Source: Ginsengibacter hankyongi
GTDB taxonomy: Bacteria; Bacteroidota; Bacteroidia; Chitinophagales; Chitinophagaceae
Length of the DNA: 64,000 nucleotides
NCBI RefSeq assembly: GCF_008710285.1
Contig: NZ_VYQF01000004.1
Location: 186,001-250,000 of the forward strand
Reading direction: 5' to 3'
Below, piece by piece: positions 1 to 10,567 of the stretch (positions within the stretch are counted from its first letter, which is position 1; each line of letters opens with the position of its first letter). Below the pieces are notes generated by a model. It saw only the letters and a list, made by a program, of their open reading frames with translations, made no database searches and was not told the DNA's origin. The position numbers and the translations under genes were made by a program.

Positions 1-482
1 TCCCACTCAACCCTTGGCATATCATGACGCTCAGCAGAATGTTCTGCACGAAGGCCTGTGATCCATATTGAATTATCTTTTAGTGCTCTTTTTAGAGGAG
101 CTACTTTTCGTATGTAGCAACAGTCTTTCCTGTTTTCGACAGATTCGTAAAAAGAATTGGGGCCTTTTTCAGCAACAAAATTTTCCAGCGATATGGTATC
201 AGGATAAAATGCCTTTACATGTGTATCGTATTTTTCGTTGGTGGCCCTCCAAACAGAATAAGTTTCCGGGAATAATCTCCCTGTGTCTAATGTAAAAATT
301 TTTATGGGTAGGTGATTATTTAAAATTTTATGACTGATAACCTGGTCTTCATAACTGAAGCTTGTTGAGAAAATTACTTCACCTGGAAATTGACTGGTCA
401 ACGCCAATAGAACTTCATCAATGTTTAAAACATTTGCTGCGTCTGCTATTGATGAGACTTTATCTTTTAGCTGTTGAAACAT
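1..482 (-). CDS. cysH: Sulfonucleotide (APS/PAPS) reductase CysH, 3' end outside window
   Basis: Reduces adenylyl sulfate or 3'-phospho-adenylyl sulfate to sulfite in assimilatory sulfate reduction, in the cytoplasm. I translated 160 codons from the ATG at 482; no stop occurs before the window edge. Visible motifs are STSFSYEDQVI (residues 39-49, nucleotide-binding P-loop-like segment), FTLDTGRLFPETY (63-75) and RKDCCYIRKVAPLKR (118-132). The Cys pair C121-C122 is the first half of the CC...CxxC set that binds a 4Fe-4S cluster in the APS-reducing type. The second half (CxxC) and the catalytic C-terminal Cys should lie beyond position 1, so APS versus PAPS specificity is inferred from the CC pair only. 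A Cys-rich leader ORF lies 74 bases upstream. Confidence 0.9.
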   Translation of the reverse strand, partial: MFQQLKDKVSSIADAANVLNIDEVLLALTSQFPGEVIFSTSFSYEDQVISHKILNNHLPIKIFTLDTGRLFPETYSVWRATNEKYDTHVKAFYPDTISLENFVAEKGPNSFYESVENRKDCCYIRKVAPLKRALKDNSIWITGLRAEHSAERHDMPRVEW

Positions 483-532
483 TTTATTATTAATAGTTTG
501 ATGGATTTATAAAAGAGAATTTTATTGAAATG

Positions 533-567
533 GTTGTTGCTTTATGGAATTAATAATCAGCAACAAC
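533..567 (-). promoter_or_regulatory. Hairpin overlapping the Cys codons of the cysH leader
   Basis: GTTGTTGC at 533-540 and GCAACAAC at 560-567 are perfect inverted repeats; one more T-A pair (541/559) closes the stem. On the minus-strand RNA the upstream arm is the TGT-TGT-TGC run, the last three Cys codons of the leader ORF, so a ribosome on those codons would block the stem. A second weak AT stem (ATAAAA/TTTTAT, 509-525) follows. No GC stem with a T-run is present, so a classical intrinsic terminator is not evident; the regulatory role is inference. Confidence 0.5.
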
Positions 568-622
568 AGGGCATCGAGTTGCCACAATTGCACATATTAA
601 TGAGCGGAAAGAATGACTTCAT
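557..622 (-). CDS. Cys-rich leader peptide (21 aa) upstream of cysH
   Basis: ATG at 622, TGA at 559-557. The peptide reads MKSFFPLINM followed by CNCGNSMPCCC: five Cys among its last eleven residues, ending in three consecutive Cys codons (TGT TGT TGC) directly before the stop. It lies between a Bacteroidota-type -7 element (656-649) and the cysH start (482), on the same strand. Clusters of codons for the pathway product next to a stem are the hallmark of ribosome-mediated attenuation, as in trp, his and thr leaders. Cys-rich upstream ORFs controlling sulfur genes are known in actinobacteria; I do not know of a described Bacteroidota case. The coding assignment rests on composition, position and the overlapping hairpin. 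Confidence 0.6.
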   Translation of the reverse strand: MKSFFPLINMCNCGNSMPCCC

Positions 623-648
623 ATTATTTTAATTCTAATAGTCTACCA

Positions 649-656
649 CAAAAGTA
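649..656 (-). promoter_or_regulatory. -7 promoter element for the cysH leader transcript
   Basis: The minus strand reads TACTTTTG, an exact match to the Bacteroidota primary-sigma -7 consensus TAnnTTTG, followed by GTGG. The predicted transcript would start about 15-20 bases before the leader ATG. No clear TTG (-33) is seen upstream. Confidence 0.5.
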
Positions 657-1093
657 GGGTATAGATTTTTAAAAATTGAAAATATTTTTAAACATTACCA
701 TTAATTATATTAAAACAATAAGAAAAAAATAAAAATAAATGATGTAAGCGTTGTGCCAAAGTCTTTATGGGCCAGTGTTTCAGCAACTGATGTTGAAAGT
801 TTATTTATTGTAAAATATTTTTTTGAAAATTTTAAAATCATAACAATACAATAAAAAGAACAATTGCATCTGGTAATAATTTTAATTTTTTATTGATCCA
901 TATCAATGGAATTTCTTATCTCACCTCAATGGATGGAAGCATATAGCCATGGTAGCTTTGCGGTATAAAAGTTTATATAAATGATTGACAAGAAAAAGAC
1001 TCGAATGGTTTTTGTTCCCAAAGTAAGAAGAGGGAAAGAAAAACTTTTTATACAACAACATGCATAATTTATACATTAAAAATTAAAATCAAC

Positions 1094-1543
1094 ATGAAAA
1101 AATTATTAGCAACAAATTCGAACAACTGGATGGCTTTAATAGCACGGCTTGCAGTAGGGATTACTATTTTTCCACATGGCGCTCAAAAATTATTGGGATG
1201 GTTTGGAGGTTATGGTTATAATGGTACAATGGGATTTTTAACCGGGCAAATACATCTTCCGTGGATTATCGCTTTGCTTGTAATTTTAATTGAATTTTTT
1301 GGGTCCCTGTTTTTAATATTTGGTTTTCTTACACGGATAGCAGCCTTTGCAATTTTGGGAAGTTTTTTAGGTGTACTCTTTAAAGTTCATATTCAAAATG
1401 GATTTTTTATGAACTGGGGGATGCAGCCTAACAAGGGAGAAGGCTATGAATTTTTCATTTTACTTTTCGGCCTGGCGCTTATTGCATTAATTGCAGGGGG
1501 TGGTAAAGCAAGTGTAGACGCAGCAATTACAAAGAATAAATAA
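1094..1543 (+). CDS. DoxX family membrane protein
   Basis: A 149-residue protein with four hydrophobic helices (about residues 12-30, 50-75, 78-100, 118-137) and the DoxX N-terminal pattern ARLAVGITIFPHGAQKLLGWFGG. The C-terminal Asn-Trp-Gly-containing loop with GEGYEFFILLFGLALIAL is also typical of the family. DoxX-like proteins sit in the inner membrane and have been linked to redox or thiol stress, but the activity of this subfamily is not settled. It lies 57 bases upstream of a DODA-type dioxygenase on the same strand, so co-transcription is likely. Confidence 0.85.
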   Translation: MKKLLATNSNNWMALIARLAVGITIFPHGAQKLLGWFGGYGYNGTMGFLTGQIHLPWIIALLVILIEFFGSLFLIFGFLTRIAAFAILGSFLGVLFKVHIQNGFFMNWGMQPNKGEGYEFFILLFGLALIALIAGGGKASVDAAITKNK

Positions 1544-1600
1544 ATAGAAAAAAGATATTATCTTTTGATTAGAAAAGATAATTAAAAGAAGTTAATTGAA

Positions 1601-2437
1601 ATGACAACATTATCTGATTTTAAAAAATTTACCACTAATCTGAAAAAACAGGATCATTTGATGCCTGTTTTATTTATTGGTCATGGTTCTCCCATGAATG
1701 GGATTGAACATAACCAGTTTAGTGAAAACTGGGCGAACCTTGCAAAGGAAATTCCTTTGCCTACAGCGATATTAGTAGTTTCAGCTCATTGGTTAAGTCG
1801 TGGCACGAAAATTACCGCTATGGATTTTCCTCAAACTATACATGACTTTGGTGGTTTTCCCCAGGAATTATTTGATGTACAATATCCTGCTCCGGGTAAT
1901 CCGCAACTGGCACAGGAAACTGCTTCGATCATTAAATCAACCAATGTAGAATTAAATCATGATTGGGGCCTGGACCATGGCGCATGGACGGTTATACGAA
2001 ATATGTATCCTGATGCAAAAGTTCCGGTATTGCAGTTAAGCATTGATTACACCAAAGGTCCGCAGTTTCATTATGAACTGGCGAAGGAACTTTCTTTATT
2101 ACGCAATAAAGGTGTGTTGATAATGGGAAGCGGAAATATGGTACATAACCTTCGGATGGTTTCATTCGATAAGATTGATACAGAGTTTGGCTTCGATTGG
2201 GCAATTGAAATGAATGAAGTTTTTAAAAAGAACATTATCAGCCGCAATCACCAGGCATTGATAAATTATGAAAACCTTGGTACCGCGGCAAAGCTTGCAG
2301 TTCCTACACCTGATCATTATTATCCGTTATTATATTCATTGGGGTTGCAGGGCAAAGATGAGGAAGCATATATTTTCAATGATAAATTAATGGCTGGTTC
2401 GCTTACAATGACATCGCTGGTAATTAATGCCGGTTGA
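1601..2437 (+). CDS. ygiD: 4,5-DOPA-extradiol-dioxygenase-like protein (YgiD/LigB family)
   Basis: A 278-residue member of the class III extradiol dioxygenase superfamily, cytoplasmic. Motifs: FIGHGSPMNGIEHNQFSENW near residues 25-44 (family start GHGSPMN), VVSAHWLS (metal-ligand His), IHDFGGFP (second His) and LDHGAWTVIRNMYPDAKVPV. These match the non-haem metal and substrate residues of DODA/YgiD proteins, which cleave catechol rings or reshape small aromatics. The physiological substrate is not evident. DoxX lies just upstream, and a 347-base gap with gltB promoter motifs follows. Confidence 0.85.
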   Translation: MTTLSDFKKFTTNLKKQDHLMPVLFIGHGSPMNGIEHNQFSENWANLAKEIPLPTAILVVSAHWLSRGTKITAMDFPQTIHDFGGFPQELFDVQYPAPGNPQLAQETASIIKSTNVELNHDWGLDHGAWTVIRNMYPDAKVPVLQLSIDYTKGPQFHYELAKELSLLRNKGVLIMGSGNMVHNLRMVSFDKIDTEFGFDWAIEMNEVFKKNIISRNHQALINYENLGTAAKLAVPTPDHYYPLLYSLGLQGKDEEAYIFNDKLMAGSLTMTSLVINAG

Positions 2438-2784
2438 ATAAATTTGTATTGAAATTTACAGAAGCAATTCCTTAATCAACATTTTGTTCACAATTCTTAA
2501 AAAAGACGCTCTTAATTAACGAGTCTGATGAAGCAGGTTGGGCATTGTAGATTTTTTGACCTGAGTTCTTCTGCCAGCCTACGTCTCAGACAAAATGCCT
2601 ATCTTTGCCCACTGTAAAATCAACCTATTTTTGTTTTCTTGTCACCATTGAATAAGAATAATTTCGGAAGGATCCGTTTTCCGATATTTTTAAAGAAATC
2701 TAATTAGAAAAGCAAAAATTAAGAGCTTTAGTTTCTGATCAAAATAAAAGCAGGTTAAATTAATTCTTAATATTTAATATAAAT
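2438..2784 (+). promoter_or_regulatory. gltB leader region with two -7 elements and a small hairpin
   Basis: This gap holds two exact TAnnTTTG motifs, TATCTTTG at 2600-2607 and TATTTTTG at 2626-2633, which could start gltB transcription with a 150-180 base leader. Inside the leader, TCGGAA (2664-2669) and TTCCGA (2679-2684) form a stem followed by TATTTTT; a competing CGGA/TCCG pairing (2665-2676) overlaps it. This resembles a weak attenuator, but no leader peptide with a biased codon run is visible. Confidence 0.4.
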
Positions 2785-5700
2785 ATGGCCAATAAAGGTT
2801 TATACGCTCCGGAATTTGAACATGACTCATGCGGAATTGGATTTGTTGCTAATATAAAAAGCAATAAAAGCCACCAGATAATTTCTGATGCATTGACCAT
2901 TTTAGAAAACATGCAGCACCGCGGAGCTTGTGGGTGCGAAGTCAATACAGGTGATGGAGCAGGAATTCTTATTCAGACACCACACGAATTTTTCTTTGAT
3001 GAATGTATAAAGCTGGGGATTCATTTACCTACTTATAGCAAATACGGAGTAGGTGTTTTATTTTTCCCAAAAGATATAAGGCTAAGAGAAGAATGCCGCG
3101 ATATTTTCAACCGTTCTGCAGAAACCCTTGGACTTGAAATAATGGGTTATCGCCGTGTACCTGTAAATACCGATGGTATAGGTCTTACCGCATTATCTGT
3201 TGAGCCTGAAATTGAACAGGTTTTTATTGCTTGTCCAGACCATATCAATAACCCGGATGATTTTGAAAGAAAATTATTTGTGTTAAGAAATTATGCCGCA
3301 CAAACTATTAATAATACCGTAAGAAAAGATGCGATTGGATTTTATGTTGCCTCGCTTTCTTATAAAACAGTTATTTATAAAGGGCAACTTACAAGCCTTC
3401 AATTGCGTGGATACTTTCCTGACCTTAGCAATAAAAAAATTGTTTCTGCATTTGGATTAATTCATTCCCGTTTTGCTACCAACACTTTTCCATCGTGGAA
3501 ATTGGCCCAGCCTTTCCGTTATATAGCGCATAATGGTGAGATTAATACTTTGCAGGGAAATTTGAATTGGCTTCGTACCAGTGAAAAAGGATTTGTGTCC
3601 CAATACTTCAGTAAAGAAGAAATGGAAATGTTACTACCCGTGGTAGAACAGGGTCAATCCGATTCTGCGAGCCTTGATAATATGATTGAATTGCTTACAT
3701 TATGCGGCCGTTCTCTTCCACATGTTATGATGATGTTGATTCCTGAAGCATGGGATGGCAACGAGCACATGGATCCTGTTAAAAAAGCTTTCTATGAGTT
3801 TCATGCTTCATTTATGGAACCATGGGATGGGCCCGCTTCTATTTCGTTTACCGATGGAAGATTGATTGGAGCTACTTTAGATAGAAATGGACTTCGCCCT
3901 TCCAGATATTGTATTACAACTGATGATCGTGTTATAATGGCCTCAGAGACTGGTGTTCTTCCCATAGATCCCAAACTCATTAAAGAAAAAGGAAGGTTAC
4001 AGCCAGGGAAAATGTTTGTGGTGGATTTAGAAGAAGGAAGAATTATAAGTGATAATGAAATTAAACAAAAAATCTGTTCGCAGAAACCATATAGTGAATG
4101 GCTCAATAAATATAAGATCCGTTTAGAAGAATTACCTGAACCAAGGGTTATGTTCACTCATCTCGAACATCAACAGGTATTTAAATATCAGAAAGCATTT
4201 GGCTATACAACAGAAGACCTTGATGTATTAATTGCTCCAATGGCAATTACAGGAAAAGAGCCAATTGGCTCTATGGGAAGTGATGTTCCATTAGCAGTTT
4301 TAAGCGACGAACCCCAGCACCTGAGCAGTTATTTTAAACAACTTTTTGCCCAGGTAACTAATCCTCCTATTGATCCTATAAGAGAACGGCTGGTAATGTC
4401 ACTCGCAACTTTTGTGGGTAACAATGGTAATCTTTTACAGGAAGATCCTTTATCATGTCACTGCGTCGCTTTAAAACACCCGGTATTATCTAATCATGAA
4501 TTAGAAAAAATAAGAAGTATAGATACCGGGATTTTCCAGGCAAAAACTTTACAGACGTATTTTATGGCTGATGGAAAGCCGGGTTCTTTGCAAAGAGGAA
4601 TAGAAAGATTGTGCCGTTATGCGGTTGATGCTGTAGGAGATGGTTTTGAAGTTTTGATTTTATCAGACAGGGCAATTGATTCAGAACATGCTGCTATCCC
4701 TTCGTTATTAGCCACGGCTGCAGTTCACCACCATTTAATAAAAAAGGGTTTGCGTGGGCAGGTCGGTTTGGTTATTGAAGCCGGCGATGTATGGGAAGTG
4801 CACCACTTCGCTTGTCTTATTGGTTTTGGCGCTACCTGTATCAATCCTTACCTGGCTTTATCAACTATTCGTGATATGAAGATTTCTGGAAAACTCCAGA
4901 CAGATCTCAATTCAAGTGAGCTCAAAAAAAATTACGTAAAAGCGGTTAACGATGGATTGCTGAAGGTGTTTTCAAAAATGGGAATCTCTACATTACAATC
5001 ATACCAGGGCGCCCAAATTTTTGAGATCATTGGCATTAATAAATCCGTTATTGATAAATATTTTACAGGCGCCACTTCCAGAATTGAGGGAATGGGATTA
5101 GATGAAATTGCGAATGAAACTTTAATAAAACATTTCTTTTCTTTCAGCAAAAAAAATATTCCTAACGAACGGCTCACTGTTGGCGGATTATATCAATGGA
5201 AACGTAAAGGGGAATTTCATTTGTTCAATCCTCAAACCATTCACCTTTTGCAGTATTCAACTAGATCGAATGATTATTCAATCTTTAAAAAATATTCAAA
5301 GCTTGTGAATGACCAGGGTGAAAAAGCTGCAACGCTGAGGAGCCTTTTTCAATTTAAAAATAACCGCCCATCGATTTCTATAGACGAAGTAGAACCTGCC
5401 GAAAATATTTATAAAAGATTTGCAACAGGCGCAATGTCATTCGGCTCCATTTCATGGGAAGCACATACCACATTGGCTATTGCCATGAATCGCTTAGGCG
5501 GTAAAAGTAATACCGGTGAAGGCGGTGAAGATGAAATCAGGTATGAGAAATTACCTAACGGAGATTCGATGCGAAGTGCTATCAAGCAGGTTGCTTCAGC
5601 AAGGTTTGGTGTTACCAGTGAATATCTCACCGAAGCAGATGAATTACAAATTAAGATGGCGCAAGGTGCAAAACCTGGTGAAGGCGGACAGTTGCCGGGC

Positions 5701-7296
5701 CATAAAGTTGATGATTGGATCGGCAGGGTGCGTCATGCAACCGCGGGTGTGGGATTAATTTCACCACCACCTCATCATGATATTTATTCTATAGAAGACC
5801 TCGCACAATTAATTTTTGACCTTAAAAATGCAAACAGGAACGCCAGGATAAATGTGAAGCTTGTTTCTAAAGCAGGTGTAGGTACAATTGCAGCAGGTGT
5901 TGCAAAAGCAAAGGCGGATGTTATTTTAATTTCAGGCCATGATGGCGGGACAGGCGCTTCACCCATTAGTTCAATAAAACATGCGGGTTTACCATGGGAA
6001 CTTGGCCTTGCTGAAACGCATCAAACGTTAGTTAAAAATAAATTGCGTAGCCGCGTTGTTGTGCAAACAGATGGCCAGTTAAAAACAGGCCGTGACATTG
6101 CCATTGCGACTTTATTGGGCGCTGAGGAATGGGGAGTTGCTACGGCGGCTTTGGTAGTAGAAGGTTGTATTATGATGCGCAAATGCCATTTAAATACTTG
6201 TCCTGTTGGCGTTGCCACTCAAAATCCGGAATTAAGGAAACGCTTTACCGGCGATGCAGATCACGTTGTTAATTTGTTTAAATTTTTAACCCAGGAATTG
6301 AGAGAGATTATGGCTGAGTTGGGCTTCAGAACAATTAATGAAATGGTAGGGCAGGTAGATTATTTGGAGAAAAGAGAAAATATTTCACATCCAAAGTTTT
6401 CTAAGCTCGATCTTTCACCGATATTATATAAAGAGCCTGCATCAAAGTTTACAGGCTTGTTTAAGTCCGAAGAACAAGACCACGGTTTAGCTGAAGTACT
6501 GGACTGGAAATTATTAAAAGCGGCCCAGCCTGCAATTGATCACCTTAAAAAAGTTAAGCAGTCTTTTGACATACAAAATACGGACCGGACAACGGGCACA
6601 ATTTTGTCTAATGAAATTTCAAAAAAATATAAAGCAAAAGGTTTACCTGATGATACAATTCATTTCAAATTTACCGGTACCGCAGGACAAAGCTTCGCTG
6701 CTTTTAATACAAAAGGTGTAACACTTGAACTGGAAGGGGATGCTAATGATTATTTTGGCAAGGGATTGAGTGGGGCTAAATTAATTATATATCCTTCTAA
6801 GGATGCTGGTTTCGTTCCTGAAGAAAATATTCTGATTGGAAATGTTGCTTTTTATGGAGCTACATCCGGTGAAGCTTACATTCGCGGTAAAGCCGGCGAA
6901 CGTTTTTGTGTTCGTAATTCAGGAGCAAATGTAGTAGTAGAAGGAGTAGGAGATCACGGTTGCGAATACATGACCGGCGGTTATGCGGTTATTTTAGGAG
7001 AAACAGGAAGAAATTTTGCTGCCGGAATGAGTGGTGGCATCGCCTATGTATACGATGTTCAGCACAATTTTGATTCTTTATGTAATAAAGAAATGGTAGA
7101 CCTTGACAGTATTGACAGGGAAGACGAGAAATTATTACAGGAGATGATCAGTAACCATTATCGTTTTACGAACAGCACTGTCGCAAAATTTCTTCTTAAT
7201 GATTTTGAAAACCAATTGAAAAATTTTGTAAAAGTATTTCCTAAAGACTATAAAAAAATATTGGTTGAAAAAAGACAGATGGTTGAAGTTAAGTAA
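2785..7296 (+). CDS. gltB: Glutamate synthase large subunit
   Basis: Transfers the amide nitrogen of glutamine to 2-oxoglutarate, making two glutamates with GltD as electron donor. The length, 1503 residues, is normal. A short 15-residue propeptide precedes C16 in HDSCGIGF, the Ntn-type glutaminase nucleophile. The central and FMN domains follow ([37 protein letters not shown]). The 3Fe-4S ligands are C1128, C1134 and C1139 in [20 protein letters not shown]. The C-terminal beta-helix (GXXG repeats such as [14 protein letters not shown]) is complete. It lies 58 bases upstream of gltD in a clear operon, with an ammonium-uptake block downstream. Confidence 0.98.
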   Translation: MANKGLYAPEFEHDSCGIGFVANIKSNKSHQIISDALTILENMQHRGACGCEVNTGDGAGILIQTPHEFFFDECIKLGIHLPTYSKYGVGVLFFPKDIRLREECRDIFNRSAETLGLEIMGYRRVPVNTDGIGLTALSVEPEIEQVFIACPDHINNPDDFERKLFVLRNYAAQTINNTVRKDAIGFYVASLSYKTVIYKGQLTSLQLRGYFPDLSNKKIVSAFGLIHSRFATNTFPSWKLAQPFRYIAHNGEINTLQGNLNWLRTSEKGFVSQYFSKEEMEMLLPVVEQGQSDSASLDNMIELLTLCGRSLPHVMMMLIPEAWDGNEHMDPVKKAFYEFHASFMEPWDGPASISFTDGRLIGATLDRNGLRPSRYCITTDDRVIMASETGVLPIDPKLIKEKGRLQPGKMFVVDLEEGRIISDNEIKQKICSQKPYSEWLNKYKIRLEELPEPRVMFTHLEHQQVFKYQKAFGYTTEDLDVLIAPMAITGKEPIGSMGSDVPLAVLSDEPQHLSSYFKQLFAQVTNPPIDPIRERLVMSLATFVGNNGNLLQEDPLSCHCVALKHPVLSNHELEKIRSIDTGIFQAKTLQTYFMADGKPGSLQRGIERLCRYAVDAVGDGFEVLILSDRAIDSEHAAIPSLLATAAVHHHLIKKGLRGQVGLVIEAGDVWEVHHFACLIGFGATCINPYLALSTIRDMKISGKLQTDLNSSELKKNYVKAVNDGLLKVFSKMGISTLQSYQGAQIFEIIGINKSVIDKYFTGATSRIEGMGLDEIANETLIKHFFSFSKKNIPNERLTVGGLYQWKRKGEFHLFNPQTIHLLQYSTRSNDYSIFKKYSKLVNDQGEKAATLRSLFQFKNNRPSISIDEVEPAENIYKRFATGAMSFGSISWEAHTTLAIAMNRLGGKSNTGEGGEDEIRYEKLPNGDSMRSAIKQVASARFGVTSEYLTEADELQIKMAQGAKPGEGGQLPGHKVDDWIGRVRHATAGVGLISPPPHHDIYSIEDLAQLIFDLKNANRNARINVKLVSKAGVGTIAAGVAKAKADVILISGHDGGTGASPISSIKHAGLPWELGLAETHQTLVKNKLRSRVVVQTDGQLKTGRDIAIATLLGAEEWGVATAALVVEGCIMMRKCHLNTCPVGVATQNPELRKRFTGDADHVVNLFKFLTQELREIMAELGFRTINEMVGQVDYLEKRENISHPKFSKLDLSPILYKEPASKFTGLFKSEEQDHGLAEVLDWKLLKAAQPAIDHLKKVKQSFDIQNTDRTTGTILSNEISKKYKAKGLPDDTIHFKFTGTAGQSFAAFNTKGVTLELEGDANDYFGKGLSGAKLIIYPSKDAGFVPEENILIGNVAFYGATSGEAYIRGKAGERFCVRNSGANVVVEGVGDHGCEYMTGGYAVILGETGRNFAAGMSGGIAYVYDVQHNFDSLCNKEMVDLDSIDREDEKLLQEMISNHYRFTNSTVAKFLLNDFENQLKNFVKVFPKDYKKILVEKRQMVEVK

Positions 7297-7354
7297 TACA
7301 AAGGCAATATTTATTCGCAGAGAAATTTATAAAAAAAATTTAATTGTTAGTTGA

Positions 7355-8827
7355 ATGGCAAAACCAACAGGATTTTTAGAATTTACAAGAGAACTTCCGT
7401 ACAAGAGGCCGCCCTCTGAAAGAGTAAATGATTATAATGAATTTGTAGAGAGATACACAGATGAAAAATTAAACCAACAAGCCGCACGATGTATGGATTG
7501 TGGTGTTCCTTTTTGTCACCATGGATGCCCGTTGGGAAATGTTATTCCTGAGTTTAATGACGCGGTGTACCGTAAGAGTTGGAAGGAAGCTTATGATATA
7601 CTTACTTCAACTAATAATTTTCCTGAGTTTACCGGGCGTATATGTCCTGCTCCCTGCGAAACATCCTGCGTATTAGGTATCAATCAGCCTGCAATTACCA
7701 TTGAGGAAATTGAAAAACATATTATCGAGATCGCATTTGATCATGGTTTTGTTAAACCAAAAAAACCGAACATAAGAACCGGTAAAAAAATTGCAGTTGT
7801 TGGTTCCGGCCCAGCGGGAATGGCAGCAGCAGCCCAATTGAATTATGCAGGCCATGCTGTTACTGTTTTCGAAAGGGATGATATGCCCGGAGGATTATTA
7901 CGGTATGGAATACCAGATTTTAAATTAGAAAAATGGGTGGTGGATAGAAGAATTAAATTAATGGAGGAAGAAGGCATTGTATTTAAGTGCAGCGCAAATG
8001 TGGGTGTTGATATTAGCATTAATGATTTACTCAGAGAATATCATGCAATCGTTTTAGCCGGAGGTTCTACTATTCCACGGGATCTGACAATACCGGGAAG
8101 AGAATTAAAGGGTATTTATTTTGCCATGGACTTTTTAAAGCAACAGAACAAAAGGGTTGCTGATAAACTACTAACTGATCAAGACATTTTCGCAACGAAT
8201 AAAAATGTGGTCGTGATTGGCGGGGGAGATACCGGCAGTGATTGCGTCGGTACTTCTAACAGGCATAAAGCAAATTCTGTAACCCAATTTGAACTGTTAC
8301 CAAAGCCTCCTGATAGTCGGACTTCTTATATGCCCTGGCCAACCTACCCAATGTTAATGAAAACTACCAGCTCTCATGAAGAAGGAGCTCAGCGTCACTG
8401 GGCTATTGCTACCAAGGAATTTGTAGGAGATCAAAATGGTAATCTTAAGGCTTTGAAAATTGTTGATCTCGAATGGAAATTTACAGACGATAGTCGTCCG
8501 GCAAAATTTGTAGAAGTAGAGGGAAGTGAAACTGAAATTTCGTGCGAGCTTGCCCTCTTGGCTATGGGATTTGTTCACCCTCAACATACGGGGTTGCTGG
8601 AACAGTTAGAAATTGAACTCGATGAAAAGGGAAATGTTCGGGCTTCAGAAAAAAATTATCATACCAATATCGCAAAAATATTCACTGCAGGTGATATGCG
8701 CAGGGGACAATCATTAGTTGTCTGGGCGATTTCTGAAGGACGGGAATGCGCCAGGAAAGTTGATGAATATCTGATGGGGCATTCTTTGCTAGAAGCAAAA
8801 GACCAGAACATTTTACACAACGTATAA
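7355..8827 (+). CDS. gltD: Glutamate synthase small subunit (NADPH/FAD)
   Basis: A 490-residue flavoprotein that passes electrons from NAD(P)H through FAD and 4Fe-4S clusters to GltB. The N-terminal cluster motifs are ARCMDCGVPFCHHGCPLGN and GRICPAPCETSC. Two Rossmann motifs follow: VVGSGPAGMAAAAQL for FAD and VVVIGGGDTGSDC for NAD(P)H. The C-terminal FAD clamp FTAGDMRRGQSLVVWAISEGR is present. The length is normal, and it is read with gltB. An intrinsic terminator follows 25 bases after the stop. Confidence 0.97.
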   Translation: MAKPTGFLEFTRELPYKRPPSERVNDYNEFVERYTDEKLNQQAARCMDCGVPFCHHGCPLGNVIPEFNDAVYRKSWKEAYDILTSTNNFPEFTGRICPAPCETSCVLGINQPAITIEEIEKHIIEIAFDHGFVKPKKPNIRTGKKIAVVGSGPAGMAAAAQLNYAGHAVTVFERDDMPGGLLRYGIPDFKLEKWVVDRRIKLMEEEGIVFKCSANVGVDISINDLLREYHAIVLAGGSTIPRDLTIPGRELKGIYFAMDFLKQQNKRVADKLLTDQDIFATNKNVVVIGGGDTGSDCVGTSNRHKANSVTQFELLPKPPDSRTSYMPWPTYPMLMKTTSSHEEGAQRHWAIATKEFVGDQNGNLKALKIVDLEWKFTDDSRPAKFVEVEGSETEISCELALLAMGFVHPQHTGLLEQLEIELDEKGNVRASEKNYHTNIAKIFTAGDMRRGQSLVVWAISEGRECARKVDEYLMGHSLLEAKDQNILHNV

Positions 8828-8852
8828 TCTTCATTTTTAATAGTCATCTTCT

Positions 8853-8880
8853 AAACCTGCTTTAATGCAGGTTTTTTTTT
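8853..8880 (+). terminator. Intrinsic terminator of gltBD
   Basis: AAACCTGC (8853-8860), a six-base loop, then GCAGGTTT (8867-8874) running into further Ts to 8880. It closes the gltBD operon and separates it from amt. Confidence 0.9.
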
Positions 8881-9049
8881 CGTGTATATATAATACCCCT
8901 AATGTACCAAAATATTTATTCACACTAATTTTCAAAAAAGTTGAAAAATTCCTTAACTAATTAATTATCAGTGTTGGCTCAGTTTATGGCAACATATTAT
9001 TATATTATATATATAATTTATTTGACTATTATTTTCCGATTTTATCAAC

Positions 9050-9057
9050 TATTTTTG
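9050..9057 (+). promoter_or_regulatory. -7 promoter element of the first amt
   Basis: TATTTTTG matches TAnnTTTG exactly; TTTG at 9021-9024 is a possible -33 element, though the 25-base spacing is a little long. Transcription would start near 9064, only about ten bases before ATG 9073, which argues against the longer in-frame reading from 8971. Confidence 0.45.
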
Positions 9058-9072
9058 GATAAAAATATAAAA

Positions 9073-10467
9073 ATGAAGAAAATAACACTTGGCAAAGCCG
9101 CTCCATTCATTATTTTAATGCTTATTTCCGTCCTGGCATTGTTTGTCCCTTCATTTGCAGAATATAATGCCCAGGGAAAATACAATTCAGCGGACATTGC
9201 ATGGATTATAGTAGCTACAGCACTGGTGTTCTTAATGACGCCTGGACTAGCATTCTTTTACGGTGGTATGGTGCATAGGAAAAATGTGCTTTCCACAATG
9301 ATTAAAAGTTTTGTAGCCACCGGGATTGTAAGTATATTATGGGTAACCGTAGGCTTCAGTTTGGCCTTTGGAAAATCTATAGGGGGGTTTATTGGGAATC
9401 CATTTACGCATGTTTTTTTCAAAGGAGTATTTTCAGGAGCACCATGGAGTTTAGCGCCCACTATTCCATTAATGCTTTTTGCGCTTTTCCAATTAATGTT
9501 TGCCATAATTACTCCAAGCCTGGTTGTTGGCGCTGTTGCTGAGCGTATTCGTTTTTCTTCTTATATTCTTTTTATTGTAATGTTCAGTCTTTTTGTTTAT
9601 GCTCCGTTAGCACACTGGACATGGAATCCGGAAGGATTTTTATTTAAAATGGGGGTACTTGATTTTGCAGGCGGCACTGTAGTTCATATTTCTGCCGGAT
9701 GCGCTGCACTTGCTGGTGCGATAGTATTAAAGCGCCGGACAGTACACTTGGAAAATAAAGAAATACCACCGGCTAACATTCCATATGTGTTAATTGGCAC
9801 AGGTCTCTTGTGGTTTGGCTGGTTCGGCTTTAATGCTGGGTCTGCATTAGCCGCAAACTCGTTATCAGTTTCTGCTTTTGCAACTACAAATACCGCTGCC
9901 GCTGCCGCTGGTTTGGCCTGGATGTTTTTTGATGTTTTAAAAGGAAAAAAACCTTCAGTACTGGGATTTTGTATCGGAGCGGTTGTTGGCCTCGTGGCAA
10001 TAACGCCGGCAGCTGGTTATGTTGCTATACCGCAAAGCATTTTCATTGGAGCAGTAGCTGCATTAATTTCAAACATCGCGGTATATTACAAATCAAAATC
10101 AATTTTAGACGATACACTTGATGTTTTTCCTTGCCATGGAGTTGGAGGAATTGTTGGCATGATTATGACTGGGATTTTTGCTACAAAAAATATTAATAGC
10201 GGCGGTAACAATGGTTTGTTCTACGGTAACCCGGCTTTCTTTTTTACACAATTGAAAGGTTTAGCCGTGGTGATTACTTACAGCTTTTCCGTTTCTTATG
10301 GAATATTTAAATTCATCAATTGGGTAATGCCAATGAGAGTTAGTAAGGCTGATGAAGAAATGGGATTAGATGCGTCTCAACATGATGAGAAATATTTGCA
10401 GGGCACTTTGCTGTTGAGAAATAGTAGTGTCGCAATGGAACTCGAAAAAACCATCCAGGATTATTAG
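9073..10467 (+). CDS. amt: Ammonium transporter (first copy)
   Basis: A 464-residue Amt/MEP/Rh channel in the inner membrane. It starts with a cleavable-looking hydrophobic segment ending near SFAEYNAQ, then has about eleven helices. The twin pore histidines lie in VVHISAGCAALAGA and FPCHGVGGIVGM; the signature WFGWFGFNAGSA is also present. I chose ATG 9073 over the upstream in-frame codon at 8971 because the extra 34 residues are Tyr/Ile-rich, unlike the family, and a -7 element lies inside them. It sits between gltD and a porin plus second amt, consistent with nitrogen scavenging. No PII gene is seen next to it. Confidence 0.93.
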   Translation: MKKITLGKAAPFIILMLISVLALFVPSFAEYNAQGKYNSADIAWIIVATALVFLMTPGLAFFYGGMVHRKNVLSTMIKSFVATGIVSILWVTVGFSLAFGKSIGGFIGNPFTHVFFKGVFSGAPWSLAPTIPLMLFALFQLMFAIITPSLVVGAVAERIRFSSYILFIVMFSLFVYAPLAHWTWNPEGFLFKMGVLDFAGGTVVHISAGCAALAGAIVLKRRTVHLENKEIPPANIPYVLIGTGLLWFGWFGFNAGSALAANSLSVSAFATTNTAAAAAGLAWMFFDVLKGKKPSVLGFCIGAVVGLVAITPAAGYVAIPQSIFIGAVAALISNIAVYYKSKSILDDTLDVFPCHGVGGIVGMIMTGIFATKNINSGGNNGLFYGNPAFFFTQLKGLAVVITYSFSVSYGIFKFINWVMPMRVSKADEEMGLDASQHDEKYLQGTLLLRNSSVAMELEKTIQDY

Positions 10468-10567
10468 CCTGCTGATAATAGATCTAAATTGTTAGACGAG
10501 AATGTTTAATTAATCATTATTGACATTAATTGAAACAATTAGCGTCATTTATATTATCTCTCCGTTT

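Noticed and set aside
8985-9010. Possible sigma-54 site before the first amt (TTGGCTC...TGGC)
   Set aside because: The -24 GG and -12 GC spacing does not fit; a standard -7 element is nearer to the start.
8971-9072. Longer first-amt reading with 34 extra N-terminal residues
   Set aside because: A -7 promoter element at 9050-9057 lies inside it, and the Tyr/Ile-rich extension is unlike the family; ATG 9073 is the better start.
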